Shown one piece after another: positions 12,601 through 24,528 of a DNA stretch of 64,000 nt. A model generated the notes under the pieces. It did no database searches. It was not told the DNA's origin and saw only the letters and a program-made list of their open reading frames with translations. The position numbers and the translations under genes were made by a program. The first letter of the stretch is position 1, and every line of letters begins with the position of its first letter. This DNA is from Bugula neritina (Eukaryota; Bryozoa; Gymnolaemata; Cheilostomatida; Bugulidae), in NCBI GenBank assembly GCA_964035545.1, contig OZ037765.1, positions 33,727,004 through 33,791,003 on the forward strand, read 5' to 3'.

Positions 12601-14448
12601 ACAGACCTTGGCTCTGGTTGGTAGTAGTGGATGTGGTAAGAGTACAACAGTTCAACTGATAGAGAGATTCTATGATGCTGATGGAGGTGAAGTGGTAAGT
12701 TTAATTCGTAGTTGTCTTCTCTTTTATATTTAACTGTTTCTATTACTCTAGCAGCTTCTATAGACTGAGTGTTTATATTTGTAGAAAGTTGGGGACCGTG
12801 ATGTGAAGAACCTGAACGTAGCATGGCTGCGTACACAGATTGGTCTGGTCTCCCAGGAACCTATTCTATTTGACAGAAGTATAGCTGAGAATATCAAGTA
12901 TGGAGCCAACCACAGAGAAGTGACAATGGATGAAGTTATTCAAGCTGCTACTAAAGCCAACATTCATCAGTTTATATCTGACCTGCCACTAGTGAGTGCT
13001 TGTGTACTCTACCCTCATATGGGCAGACAACTTCAAGTTATTCCTTAGAATAATATTCACACTATGTAGCCCCTGAATCGTGTATTTGCAGGGCTACGAG
13101 ACTCGGGTGGGTGACAAGGGAACCCAACTAAGTGGAGGACAGAAGCAGAGAGTTGCCATAGCTAGAGCAATGGTCAGAAACCCGACTATTCTGCTGTTAG
13201 ATGAAGCCACGTCTGCGTTAGACTCTGAAAGTGAAACTGTAAGTTGAAAGTGTGGAAAAGAAAAAGTTTGTTTGTGACGAACAATTTCTGAGGATTGATT
13301 GGGTCATTTTACTTCATTTAGTCCACATCAGCAACTTGTGACCACAAATTCAAGTTTGCTCAAAATTTATTAAAATTTAATATATGGAGGAGTAATTTTA
13401 TACGATGGTTCTAGCTATGCATTGCAAAAAAGGCTGAGGGGCTTCTGTAACATTAAAGCGCAACACCATTGTCATATTAGCTACATATATATGTGCGGAC
13501 TCTGATGAACAAACCATCACGCTCTGCACATACCAATTTACTAAAAATTTGAGAAAAAATATAGGAAGTCCAGCAACATTTGAAAAAAAATCTTGATTAT
13601 TCAGCTGTATTTGTTGATAGTCTATTAGTTTACTGCAAGAAACTATATACGTTAGCGGCTCAACTGTGAGAAATATCTGAAGACTAGAAATATCGTGTAC
13701 ACTAAATTAAATTGAATAACCCGATTATTTTTCAGGCTGGTTGAGGAATTCATTTTTCTTCAAGTGTAGCTCTACAGCGCTAAATGAGTAGAGTTTATCC
13801 AAATCAGCTCTTTCACTTCTCTCATGTTGTGTTCTGTGAACGGAATAAGGGGTATTTTGCTAGACACTTCCACCCCCCCCATGTGTTTCATCGTTGAGAA
13901 ATGGTTCTGAGGCTGGCTATACTGATTTCAGTTCTCACAGTCTAATAACTGGTGATAGCAGAAGCAGATTGGCTTTCAAGGAAGTTGCTGGTTTATTTTT
14001 TAGTGTTTGGCCGGTTTTACCAGTAAATTTTATTGGCCAGTGAACTCAAAAAAGAGCTTTCAGTTGTTCTACAATGTTGTTTGTGTCACATGACAAGGGA
14101 TTAAAATACTCAACTAGAATCCCTTTGACTTCAGTTTCATGTTGCTTTTCTCTATGATACTTTTTAACTGTACTTCAATTGTGTAGCTCAATTTGTGCTA
14201 CAACAAGTCAGCCAATTTGCTAAGACCTCTGATATTGTACTTGGCAGGTGGTACAGGAAGCGCTAGACAATGCTAGTAAAGGGAGGACAACTGTGGTTAT
14301 AGCTCATAGATTATCTACTGTGAGAAATGCTGACAAGATAGCTGTGATAAGACATGGTCATGTGACAGAGATGGGTACACATGATGAGTTGATAGCTAAG
14401 AAAGGGTTCTACTATAAACTCTACAACATTCAGAAAGTCCGGCAATAG
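605..14448 (+). CDS. ABCB gene A: full transporter of the P-glycoprotein (MDR) type, initiator exon missing
   Basis: ATP-driven plasma-membrane exporter of the ABCB/P-glycoprotein type (role by family). Exons, all GT-AG and in phase: 605-720, 1054-1310, 1637-1752, 2076-2247, 2554-2725, 4180-4304, 4938-5130, 5517-5630, 7481-7591, 7697-7822, 7910-8113, 8237-8407, 8713-8926, 10118-10269, 10472-10618, 10713-10979, 11119-11322, 11535-11635, 11952-12110, 12217-12373, 12497-12694, 12785-12991, 13092-13238, 14248-14448 (TAG). They give 1342 residues plus an upstream phase-1 exon that I could not place. TMD1 is exons 1054 to 5630, NBD1 7481 to 8926, acidic linker 10118-10269, TMD2 10472 to 12373, NBD2 12497 to 14448. 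Both NBDs keep [29 protein letters not shown] and IAHRL, so both ATP sites look active. Extracellular loop 1 has paired Cys and N-glycosylation sequons (NLT, NDS, NDT). Odd: NBD2 is split by a 1-kb intron absent from genes B and C. ABCB1, 4, 5 and 11 cannot be told apart here. Confidence 0.93.
1742..2046 (+). repeat. 41-bp minisatellite copying the exon 4 donor (gene A)
   Basis: About seven copies of a 41-bp unit start at the last bases of the exon ending at 1752. Each copy recreates the junction TATATAG/GTCAGT, so the real 5' splice site is the first of a series. Unit variation is small (gtg/gcg, tgtg/tata). Confidence 0.95.
2262..2536 (+). repeat. ACT/AGT trinucleotide array in gene A intron 5
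   Basis: Interrupted (ACT)n/(AGT)n fills most of the intron between exons 2076-2247 and 2554-2725. The same intron has the same kind of array in genes B and C, so it predates the duplications or was spread by conversion. Confidence 0.95.
2726..4179 (+). other. Gene A intron 6, 1.45 kb, no gene seen
   Basis: It holds short repeats of a tactcactacgtattcc-like motif just after the donor (2726-2830) and a TGAG-rich run at 3549-3686. A G-run lies at about 3832. The equivalent intron is about 0.3 kb in gene B. I recognise no transposon ends and no coding capacity beyond chance open frames. Confidence 0.6.
4305..4937 (+). other. Gene A intron 7, no gene seen
   Basis: AT-rich intron of 633 bp with a short local duplication (tatagactgagattgtaaca, twice) at about 4328-4380. 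Gene B lacks an intron here and gene C has one of only 148 bp. Confidence 0.7.
5641..7377 (+). repeat. 16-bp TTACTATATTACTATG array filling gene A intron 9
   Basis: About 1.74 kb of a 16-bp unit and its variants begins about ten bases after the donor at 5631 and occupies nearly all of the 1.85-kb intron. The unit has no stop triplets on the plus strand, so all three forward frames are open for hundreds of codons. These frames are artefacts of the repeat, not genes. Confidence 0.97.
8408..8712 (+). other. Gene A intron 13
   Basis: Intron of 305 bp. Its last about 75 bases are nearly identical to the ends of the much longer equivalent introns of gene C (45210-45267) and, over a shorter stretch, gene B (21200-21250). 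No other feature seen. Confidence 0.7.
8927..10117 (+). other. Gene A intron 14, 1.2 kb, no gene seen
   Basis: This intron splits the NBD1 end from the acidic linker. It is AT-rich without recognisable elements until the 14-bp array at 9905-10095 near its acceptor. Confidence 0.7.
9905..10095 (+). repeat. 14-bp TATTAGTGTCTACG-type array before a gene A acceptor
   Basis: About thirteen copies of a 14-bp unit (tattagtgtctacg / tatcagtgtctacg) end about 22 bases before the acceptor of the linker exon at 10118. Confidence 0.95.
11340..11505 (+). repeat. 17-bp array (gttactctctgtcacgt) in gene A intron 18
   Basis: About ten copies start within 20 bases of the donor at 11323. Each copy contains the E-box-like CACGTG at the unit junction. 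Confidence 0.95.
11764..11932 (+). repeat. 27-bp array in gene A intron 19
   Basis: About six copies of a 27-bp unit (core gtactgtcagtgtacatgg) end about 20 bases before the acceptor of the exon at 11952. Confidence 0.95.
13239..14247 (+). other. Intron unique to gene A inside the last NBD2 exon
   Basis: A 1009-bp GT-AG intron (gtaagt ... ttggcag) sits between codons SESET and VVQEAL, in phase 0. The same coding stretch is one uninterrupted exon in gene B (15889-15542) and gene C (51665-52012), and the flanking coding sequence is nearly identical in all three. No terminal inverted repeats or target duplication are evident, and the interior is AT-rich with no open gene. Confidence 0.9.
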
Positions 14449-15541
14449 GCTCATTTTAAAGGATTTTAACTAGTCACATATTTTCACTTCTTCTCTACTA
14501 GTCTGTTTTTATTCGTATATTTGTGGAATATTTTATTTCCCTTTTGTACAGCAACGAATTCTTAGGCAGTATTTTATAACTGTTAAATAGAATTTTGATC
14601 ATCTAACCTTATTACTGTTGACAGGTTTTTATTATGACATAATATGCCTTATATATCTCATTTTACTCATTATATTCTACTAGTCAATTGGTCATAGAGT
14701 TGCTGCTGCCCAACCACACCAGGTTTTGTATTGCATGTGATGTTTAGTATTTCCATTGTATCGTATTTTTTGTTAATATGTTGGCTTATATTGCATACTT
14801 TATTATTTTACAATAGTATGCCTTACTTATCAGTATATAGGTATCAGTACATATTGTACACATCGCAGTTTACTGTCGAGTGTTGATAAACCATGTAAAA
14901 TTTCTCAAAGGTAGTTATTCTAATTTATGCTAGTAAAGAGAAATCTGGGTTAAATCTCCGTGTCCAGGAACAGCTGAGTTGACTGAAGATGGTGAGCCGT
15001 GAGCTCTCTCTAAGCGCAGTCTGAAGAGAAAAATAAATTTGGAATATTACTTATCAGTTGTCCTACCTGTCCACAGGTACATTTTGAACAGTGGGCTTAT
15101 TTCAATCTGTGACTTATTTAAAGCAGATTAGAAATGGCGTTGCAAGGCTTACTTTCTGCCATAAGCACTACTAGTACAGGATGAACAATTACAACATAAT
15201 ATATAACTACACAGATACATGATTATGATTTACTGAGCAATGTATTGACATAAAGCCAGGTTGTTACCTGGACTTAGGGGAACAGTAACCAAGCGAGACA
15301 CAATATCATATTTTACTGAAATGTTACAATGAATTACAGCATACAAATGCTTTGCCTATAAAAGTAGCAAAATATAAATCGGCAGAATAGAATCCTTCAT
15401 GCTATCCATCATGAGTAGTCTTTAAAGAACATTGCTGTAGAAAAGCTGGTCATATGGCAAACTTGTAGGAAGTATTTTTTAGAATGCGTAGACATTTGGC
15501 ATTCTGGCTAAGAGTTGTCATATCAACATATTTGTTGTTCA
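14449..15541. other. Tail-to-tail spacer between genes A and B
   Basis: AT-rich 1.09-kb region expected to hold both 3'UTRs. It separates two inverted near-identical NBD2 blocks (12.4-14.4 kb and 15.5-16.6 kb). No gene seen. Confidence 0.7.
15032..15037 (+). other. Candidate polyadenylation signal of gene A
   Basis: AATAAA lies 584 bases after the gene A stop in the tail-to-tail spacer. It is the clearest plus-strand AATAAA there. Sequence only, no transcript evidence. Confidence 0.35.
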
Positions 15542-18500
15542 CTACTGCTGCAGCTTCTGAATGTTGTAGAGTTTATAGTAGAACCCTTTCCTAGCTATCA
15601 ACTCATCATGTGTACCCATCTCTGTCACATGACCATGTCTTATCACAGCTATCTTGTCAGCATTTCTCACAGTAGATAATCTATGAGCTATAACCACAGT
15701 TGTCCTCCCTTTACTAGCATTGTCTAGCGCTTCCTGTACCACAGCCTCACTTTCAGAGTCTAACGCAGACGTGGCTTCATCTAACAGCAGAATAGTCGGG
15801 TTTCTAACCATTGCTCTAGCTATGGCAACTCTCTGCTTCTGTCCTCCACTTAGTTGGGTTCCCTTGTCACCCACCCGAGTCTCATAGCCCTGCAAATACA
15901 CAATTTAGAGGCTACATAATGTGAATATTATACTAAGGAATAACTTGAAGTTGTCTGCCCATATGAGGGTAGAGTACACATGTACTCACTAGTGGCAGGT
16001 CAGATATAAACTGATGAATGTTGGCTTTAGTAGCAGCTTGAATAACTTCATCCATTGTCACTTCTCTGTGGTTGGCTCCATACTTGATATTCTCAGCTAT
16101 ACTTCTGTCAAATAGAATAGGTTCCTGGGAGACCAGACCAATCTGTGTACGCAGCCACGCTACGTTCAGGTTCTTCACATCACGGTCCCCAACTTTCTAC
16201 AAATACAAACACTCAGTCTATAGAAGCTGCTAGAGTAATAGAAACAGTTAAATATAAAAGAGAAGACAACTACGAATTAAACTTACCACTTCACCTCCAT
16301 CAGCATCATAGAATCTCTCTATCAGTTGAACTGTTGTACTCTTACCACATCCACTACTACCAACCAGAGCCAAGGTCTGTCCAGGTTCAACACTAACACA
16401 GAGTTGTTTCAACACTTTAACTGTTGGTCTTGTAGGATAGTGAAACACGGCATCCTTGAACTCAATGCTGGCATTATAGTTCTCCTGTAACATCATCACT
16501 ACATCTGCAGCTCCACACTAAATGGTTGCTAATTACTTTCTATTTGTTACTAAATATAGTGAGCTGGGAGTAAACAGACAGACACACAGACAGACACACA
16601 GACAGACTAAAGTATTACATGTATAATAAAGATTCTCATCACAACTCAACCGATAGAGTCCCTTGTAGACAAACAGACATACAGAGGGAGACACACAGAC
16701 AGACAGAGAGGAAGTTACTCACCAGTTTTTGTCCTTCTTCAGAATAAGAATCAATCTCGGGCTGGCTGTTGAGCAGATGTTTTACATACGCTGCTGCTGC
16801 CGCCCCGGCACTGAAATCCGGAGCAAAGGATGTGATTTGGCCGAGAGACATGGCGCCAAACACGACTGCAGAAAACGCCCTGAAACAACACAACAACATG
16901 GAGGGTGTGGCTGTATAAAACAGCACGAGGCACGTGGCTGCCTCACTTGATATGTTGAGGAGTTTTATATGACCTCTAGTCTCATTGCATTCTCAGCAAA
17001 CTCAAAGTTAATGTAGATGTCTGTGTCTCTCCAAGTGAATGACTACATAACTGACAGCACAGCACAGCAGCATCTGCTTGCTAGTAGATAGTCAATCAGT
17101 TTAGCATTAAATCTATAGTGTTATTATCTTGTACATACATCATCATGGGTTCAAAGGTCAGAGGTTGCGGGTTCCTGTCCGTCTCGTCGGAGATGAGCCA
17201 GGCTCCCATGTAGAACACAGCACCGTAAGTGAAGAATGTCACGGCTTGAGACAAACCGTAAGCGAATCCCATTCCGTGAGACATCTTTACTTCTCTTCTG
17301 GAAAAGAAAGAATTTATTGGATACAGTTGTTATTGTAGCGTGAAGCAAACAGAACTCCCTTCTCACTTTCCATCTCCCAATAGAGAAGATGGTACAGTCT
17401 GGAGTGAACACTGTACCATCCTACACTCAGTCCACAAAGTGGTACACGATACAGTAGTATAGCACTTAGCAGAGGCTCAACATAACAACTACATACTTTA
17501 AGGGCTGTTCCTCGAGCCCTTCATACTTCTCATAGAAGAGCTGCTCTTTCCCCAAACTCTGCACCGTCCTGATGCTGGATATTGACTCAGACGCAATCTG
17601 CAACATATCAGCCGTAGCATTTTATCACCTGACATACGATGTCACTATGACACCATGCATAGGATGTCACTATGACACTATGCATATGATGTCACTATGA
17701 AACTATGCATAGGATGTCACAATGACACTATGAATATGATGTCACTATGACACTATGCATACGATGTCACTATGACACTATGAATACGATGTCACTATGA
17801 CACTATGCATAGGATGTCACTATAACACTATGAATACGATGTCACTATGACACTATGAATACGATGTCACTATGACACTATGAATATGATGTCACTATGT
17901 CACTATGCATACGATGTCACTATGACACTATGAATACGATGTCACTATGACACTATGAATACGATGTCACTATGACACTATGAATATGATGTCACTATGT
18001 CACTATGCATACGATGTCGCTATGACACTATGAATACGATGTCACTATGACACTATGCATAGGATGTCACTATGCATACGATGTCACTATGACACTATGC
18101 ATAGGATGTCACTATGACACTATGCATACGATGTCACTATGACACTATGAATACGATGTCACTATGACACTATGCATAGGATGTCACTATGCATACGATG
18201 TCACTATGACACTATGCATAGGATGTCACTATGCATACGATGTCACTATGACACTATGCATAGGATGTCACTATGACGCTATGCATACGATGTCACTATG
18301 ACACTATGAATACGATGTCACTATGACACTATGAATATGATGTCACTATGTCACTATGCATACGATGTCACTATGACACTATGAATACGATGTCACTATG
18401 ACACTATGCATAGGATGTCACTATGACACAATGCATAAATACATACCTTCACTGCCTCCTCAAATAGACCCTTTTTCTTGGAACCTGCCCCGGAAAAGAA

Positions 18501-21500
18501 CTTGAGCTCTATGTAGCCTCCCGCTGCCACAAATGGAACAAAGGCTAAGGCTGTTAGAGTGAGCACCCAGCTGTACACAAAGGCAATGGCGATTCCAACT
18601 CCAAGATTAGTCAGAGCATTCATCATGGCTCCCAGCTGTGGACCAGTAGCCTAGGCAATACAACACTAGTGCATGTACCTGATACATGCAAAGTAGCTCT
18701 TATCTAACCACAAAGGTATCATACACTTGTTAATATTGCTCTACTAAGCAGCTATCAAGCGTGGGTCAAGATTTAAAACCCTTTTAGGAGTTACTTACCC
18801 CTTGAATAGCAGCCGTCTCTGTAGCTAGTCTGGCTGTCAACGCTCCAGTGTTGTTCTTCGGGTCATCAAAGTACTTTATGTCTTGTCTGAGAACAGCCCG
18901 AAAGGACTGCTTCCGAAGTCTCTCCGTGAGCCGTTCTCCGGCAATAGAGAAAAGGAGTCGTGAGATGGTGGTGGCGAGGAAGATGGCAAAGGCAATGGCA
19001 ACAAACATAAGAGAGTAGAAGTTGGCAGTTTCTCTCATTTTCTTGTCATCACAAGATATGAAACCCTGGTAAGAATAATATTGTCACAACGATACTGATG
19101 TTACTGTGGTGTCGCAATCATACTGTTGGTACCACAGCGTCACATTCATACTGATAATACTGTAGCGTTACAGTGATACCAGTAGTACTGTAGCGTCACA
19201 ACCGTACTAGTAGTACTGTACCACTTACTGAGAGTATTTTGGTAAAGACGACAGCAAAGGCTGGTTGAGCCCCGCCCTCCACCACACAGCCAATACAACC
19301 AAAGAAAACCAGATACCATTCCGGAGAGTTCCAGCTTAGTACTTCCAGGAATGGTAGAGGCTGCAGTTCTTCGTCCTACAAATATTAAGAAGACGGTGTA
19401 AAGAAATACTGGAGATATATAGAGAGATACTGGAGATGTATAGAGAGATACTGGAGTTGTATAGAGAGATACTGGAAATGTATAGAGAGATACTGAAGGT
19501 GTATAGAGAGATACTAGAGATGTATAGAGAAATACTGGAGATGTATAGAGAGATACTGGAAATGTATAGAGAGATACTGAAGGTGTATAGAGAGATACTA
19601 GAGATGTATAGAGAAATACTGGAGATGTATAGAGAGATACTGGAGTTGTATAGAGAGATACTGGAAATGTATAGAGAGATACTGAAGGTGTATAGAGAGA
19701 TACTAGAGATGTATAGAGAAATACTGGAGATGTATAGAGAGATACTGAAGGTGTATAGAGAGATACTGGAGATGTATAGAGAGATACTGAAGGTGTATAG
19801 AGAGATACTGGAGATGTATAGAGAGATACTGTAGATGTATAGAGAGATACTGGAGATGTATAGAGAAACGTGAACAACAAAATTACAGCTAGCAATTCTC
19901 AACAACCTGAAAACACCTATACACTTGATTATTGATTTTGAGTTCAACTTAATTAATCTTTATTCAAAAATATGCATTCAACTGAATCAGTATAACAAGT
20001 GGTGTCCAAGTCTGTATACTGACTAACATTATACTCTATACTAACATTATACAGTATATACTAATACTATACTGTATACTAATACTATACTGTATATACT
20101 AATACTATACAGTATATACTAATACTATACTGTATACTAATACTATACTGTATACTAATACTATACTGTATATACTAATACTATACTGTATACTAATACT
20201 ATACTGTATATACTAATACTATACTGTATACTAATACTATACTGTATACTAATACTATACTGTATATACTAATACTATACTGTATACTAATACTATACTG
20301 TATATACTAATACTATACTGTATACTAATACTATACAGTATACTAATACTATACTGTATACTAATACTATACTGTAAATGGTGTACTAATACTATACAGT
20401 ATATACTAATTACTAATACTATACAGTATATACTAATACCATACAGTATACTAATACTATACAGTATACTAATACTAACTCACTTCATCAGCTACTCCTG
20501 TCTTTGTATCCGGGACATGATGACGTTCAGATGTGGTGGAAACAGGTCGGTCTGCCGTGTCCCTGTGGCCACCAGATGTCACTCTAAGTATTTCCTCTTC
20601 CAACTCATCATCTTCGTCTACGATACACGGAGAAATGTTGTATAGATTAGATATAACTTGTCAGCTAACTCATGTACTCACAACAGGAATAGCACATTTC
20701 ACACTATTTACATGAATCATCTCTCCATGAAATGAACTTCAAACTTAAAAAACACTAAATAAAGTATTTTGTAGAGAAAATAAATAGAGGAAATAGCAAA
20801 AGCTTTCAGATGCTAATTGCTTTGATGTGATTTTCACAGAGCTACTACGAATCTGCAGGGTGTATAAATTACAGTATCGCAATATCAACACATGATATTA
20901 TCAACTAATAACACTTCTTCATTTCAAAACACATTTTCCCTTGAGAGACCCTTCAAGAAACTAGAGCTAGATTCACCTTCACTCTCTGAATCCTGGAAGT
21001 CATGTGATGCGTCTGCGTGTTTGGACTCTTTCTTAGCCTGTTTCTTCACCAGACCTGCGTAAACTCCGTCCAGTGCCATCAGCTCTCCGTGAGTTCCCTT
21101 CTCCACAGCCACGCCTTCTTTCAGTGCTACGATGACGTCTGCATTCTGTATCGTTGTTAGTCTGTGTGCAATGACAATAGTAGTCCTACCATGACTCGCC
21201 TGAAATATTACAGTTTGTAGTGAAATACTCGTTGTGAGCAGTAGGAATGGCTGTTTCAGTTTGAAAAAATCACGTGTGGCAGAGCAACAGCAGCAGTACT
21301 TGGACATCTTGTGGTATTGCAGTGCTAGTGCTATTACTCAAAATAAAGTTAAATGACTGAAAAGAATAAAAACTTTCAATTATATTATTAGTTTTATACG
21401 CAATGTGTAAAATATAGCCTAAATGGCTCTAAATATTAACAAGATGTATCTCTATTAGATGTAGCCAATCTAGATTATTAAAAAAGTTCTAGAATACAAT

Positions 21501-24493
21501 CTATGCAATTTGTTACAGCGATAAAATATTCAGGGGCCTTGGATTATTACAGCACAATGCAGCGCAGTGGAGTACAATGTCATCAATACAATGTCATGGT
21601 TGAATAACTCGGTCATTCACTCGATATTCAAAGGTAAAACTTGAATAAAAAATTAATATTGATTGTTGGGTATTCACACTTGATTAACTCATTCATAAAT
21701 AGCATTGTTAGTCAGTGGCAGAAATAAGGACGGCATGAATGTGAGACGTGACTGACCGATATCAAATGTTTTGCTGTAGGAATCCAATATCTTACCTTTT
21801 CCAGAGCTTCCTGTACAGTTTTCTCACTCTCAGTGTCAAGAGCAGACGTAGCCTCGTCTAGTAGAAGTACTTTAGGGGAGTTCACCAACGCCCTCGCAAT
21901 GGCTATTCTCTGTTTTTGACCTCCGCTAAGCTGAGCTCCTCTTTGACCAACCAGAGTTTCATATTTCTAGAATAATTCAGAGTAACACAGCATAACATAT
22001 CGATATTTCATTATTACAATATTACATTATATTACAATATTGTATTATATTATTACAGTATTATATTACAATAACACACTATATTATGTATATCACACAA
22101 CATATAAAAGCTGACAGACTCACGTCTGGCAAATTTTCTATAAAGGAATGTGCGTTGGCCTCCTTTGCAGCTTTAATAATCTCGTCATACGTAACGTCAT
22201 CTCTACCGTATCTGATGTTCTCAGCAATAGTTGTAGCAAACAGAACTGGTTCCTGACTCACTATACCAACTTGATTTCTTAGAAAACGTACATTTAAATC
22301 CTTTACGTTGTGTCCGTTAATTAGAACCTGTAAAATAATATATTATATATTTGAAATAAATAACATTTACTATTCAAATAAATAATTTAAACTGAATAAC
22401 CTTGACCCACTCACCTCTCCTTCCGCTGCATCATAAAACCTCTGTATCAGTTGAACTGTTGTACTCTTACCACATCCACTACTACCAACCAGAGCCACAG
22501 TTTTACCAACTTCTACCTCCAGATTCAGTCCTTGCAGCACCTTCAAACAGACACAATTATTCACCTCACATAGTAGTCACTCAGTCTACTCCACACTCTC
22601 ACTCTATCTCACACAGAACTAAGGCTAAGGAAACACTCGGTTCACCTTGACATCAGGTCGGGAGGGGTACTGGAAGTGAACATTTTTAAACTCTACTTGT
22701 CCCGTGATGTCTTCAGGTTTATCTCCTTCTGGTGACTCAGTATCAATTTCAGGGACCTGTAAGACATCAAGTATATAATATTGTTAAACTATATTATAAT
22801 ATAATATATGATTAAAATAATGTATATAATATATATAGGTAAACTAATGTATATAATATATTATATTATTAAACTAATGTATAGAAACAGTAAAACATCA
22901 GCAATGTGCATGAATAGTTTATAGTAATGAAATTAATACCTATTCATCAAATGAATAAAAACAAAACGTATAGAAAAGTAAGGTAATAGAAATCAATAAT
23001 GTAATACAACTGCAAGTTTCACAACTCTTTCTATCCATTAAAATGCAAAAATGGTAACTTCATCAGTTTAACCAGCTGAGTTGGCCGTGTCATATCTCAA
23101 AGTGTTATATACATATAGTATACACATATAGAGTATATATATAGTACGGCATAGTATACATATATAGTACACATATAGAGTATACACAGTATACATATAG
23201 AGTATACATATATAGTATACATATTATACACATAGTATACACATAGTATACATAGTATACATATATAGAGTAGGTAGATTAGGGCTGACTGACCCGGTCT
23301 ATCAGATTGAATATGTAGTACGCAGCAGCCCTGGCCTCAGCAAACTTAGTAATGGCAGGTCCAGCCTGTCCAAAGGTGAAAGAGCCAATCAGAACAGTGA
23401 AAAACACCTGGAATGAGACAATGTACTCGAGTGAGGCCCAGGTGAGGCACGAATAAGGGGCAATACAAGGATTACACGCTGCTAGAGCTAACTCACGATG
23501 AGCATGTTCCCGACAGTGAAATCTTTGTGAAGATGAGGCAGGAAGTCTCCCAGCACAATGGCTGAACCAAACCAGAAGCCGAGAGCGAACGACAGATAAA
23601 CTACGAACAGCAGGAAGCCGATGGCAGCGCCAGCAATGGCTCCTTTCCTGATACCAAGTTTCTTGGCCTTGACGAGGTTAGCATTGAACCTGTCACACTC
23701 TTTATTCTGTCCACCAAATGCAATGACAGTTCTGACTGCAGATAACACTTCCTCTGCCACTCCGCCCGCTTCTGCATATGCCTTCTGCATTTCGGCTGCA
23801 CTACTCTTTGTCACCTGAAAGTTACAGCTAAATGACACCACCATGTGTTTCCTGTCCGTAACTCAATGCTCTTCACAGAAGAAACAATTTCAGTATTATT
23901 AAAGCTGAAAGTTGACCGAAGTCATCGCATAATCTCTGAAATTCTGTTTGAAGTTAAGCAAGAAATAATTTGCCAGTCAATTTATTAAAATGACCGCCAT
24001 TTAAAATAATCCTTAGGACGCTATGAAACTGGATGTGTATGAAAACTGGAGTTGATATTAATATCAGTGCTCTTACAGAGTGGTTTTGCTAATCAACAGA
24101 AAATATTCACCCCATTCAACACTGCGGCAGCAAATGCTATCAGCGGACTCGATGCCAGGATAGCCAGGGTCAGCAGCCACCCATAGACAAAGCCTATGAC
24201 AAGGGAGCTCACAGTCTGTGCGCAGACGTGTATCAGAAGGCCGATTTTCTCCCCTATTCCATTCTCTATCTGATCAATGTCTCTAGGAAAATGAAACGAG
24301 AAACTTTAAATCTTGTTCATCAATTTACCAGATAAACTTTTATGTTAAATAAAACAATATGTTAAGGAATTGATGAATAAGTAAGTAAATAGAAGCTATT
24401 AGATGGGTGGACAAGAGTAAGTAAAATTGATCGACTGAGAGAAATGGTCAGGTTATGTAGTAATAGAGTTACCAGTATCACTATTACTAGAAC

Positions 24494-24528
<35 letters not shown>

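Noticed and set aside
13239-14247. The gene A-specific intron as a DNA transposon insertion
   Set aside because: I found no terminal inverted repeats or flanking duplication at its ends, so the origin is left open.
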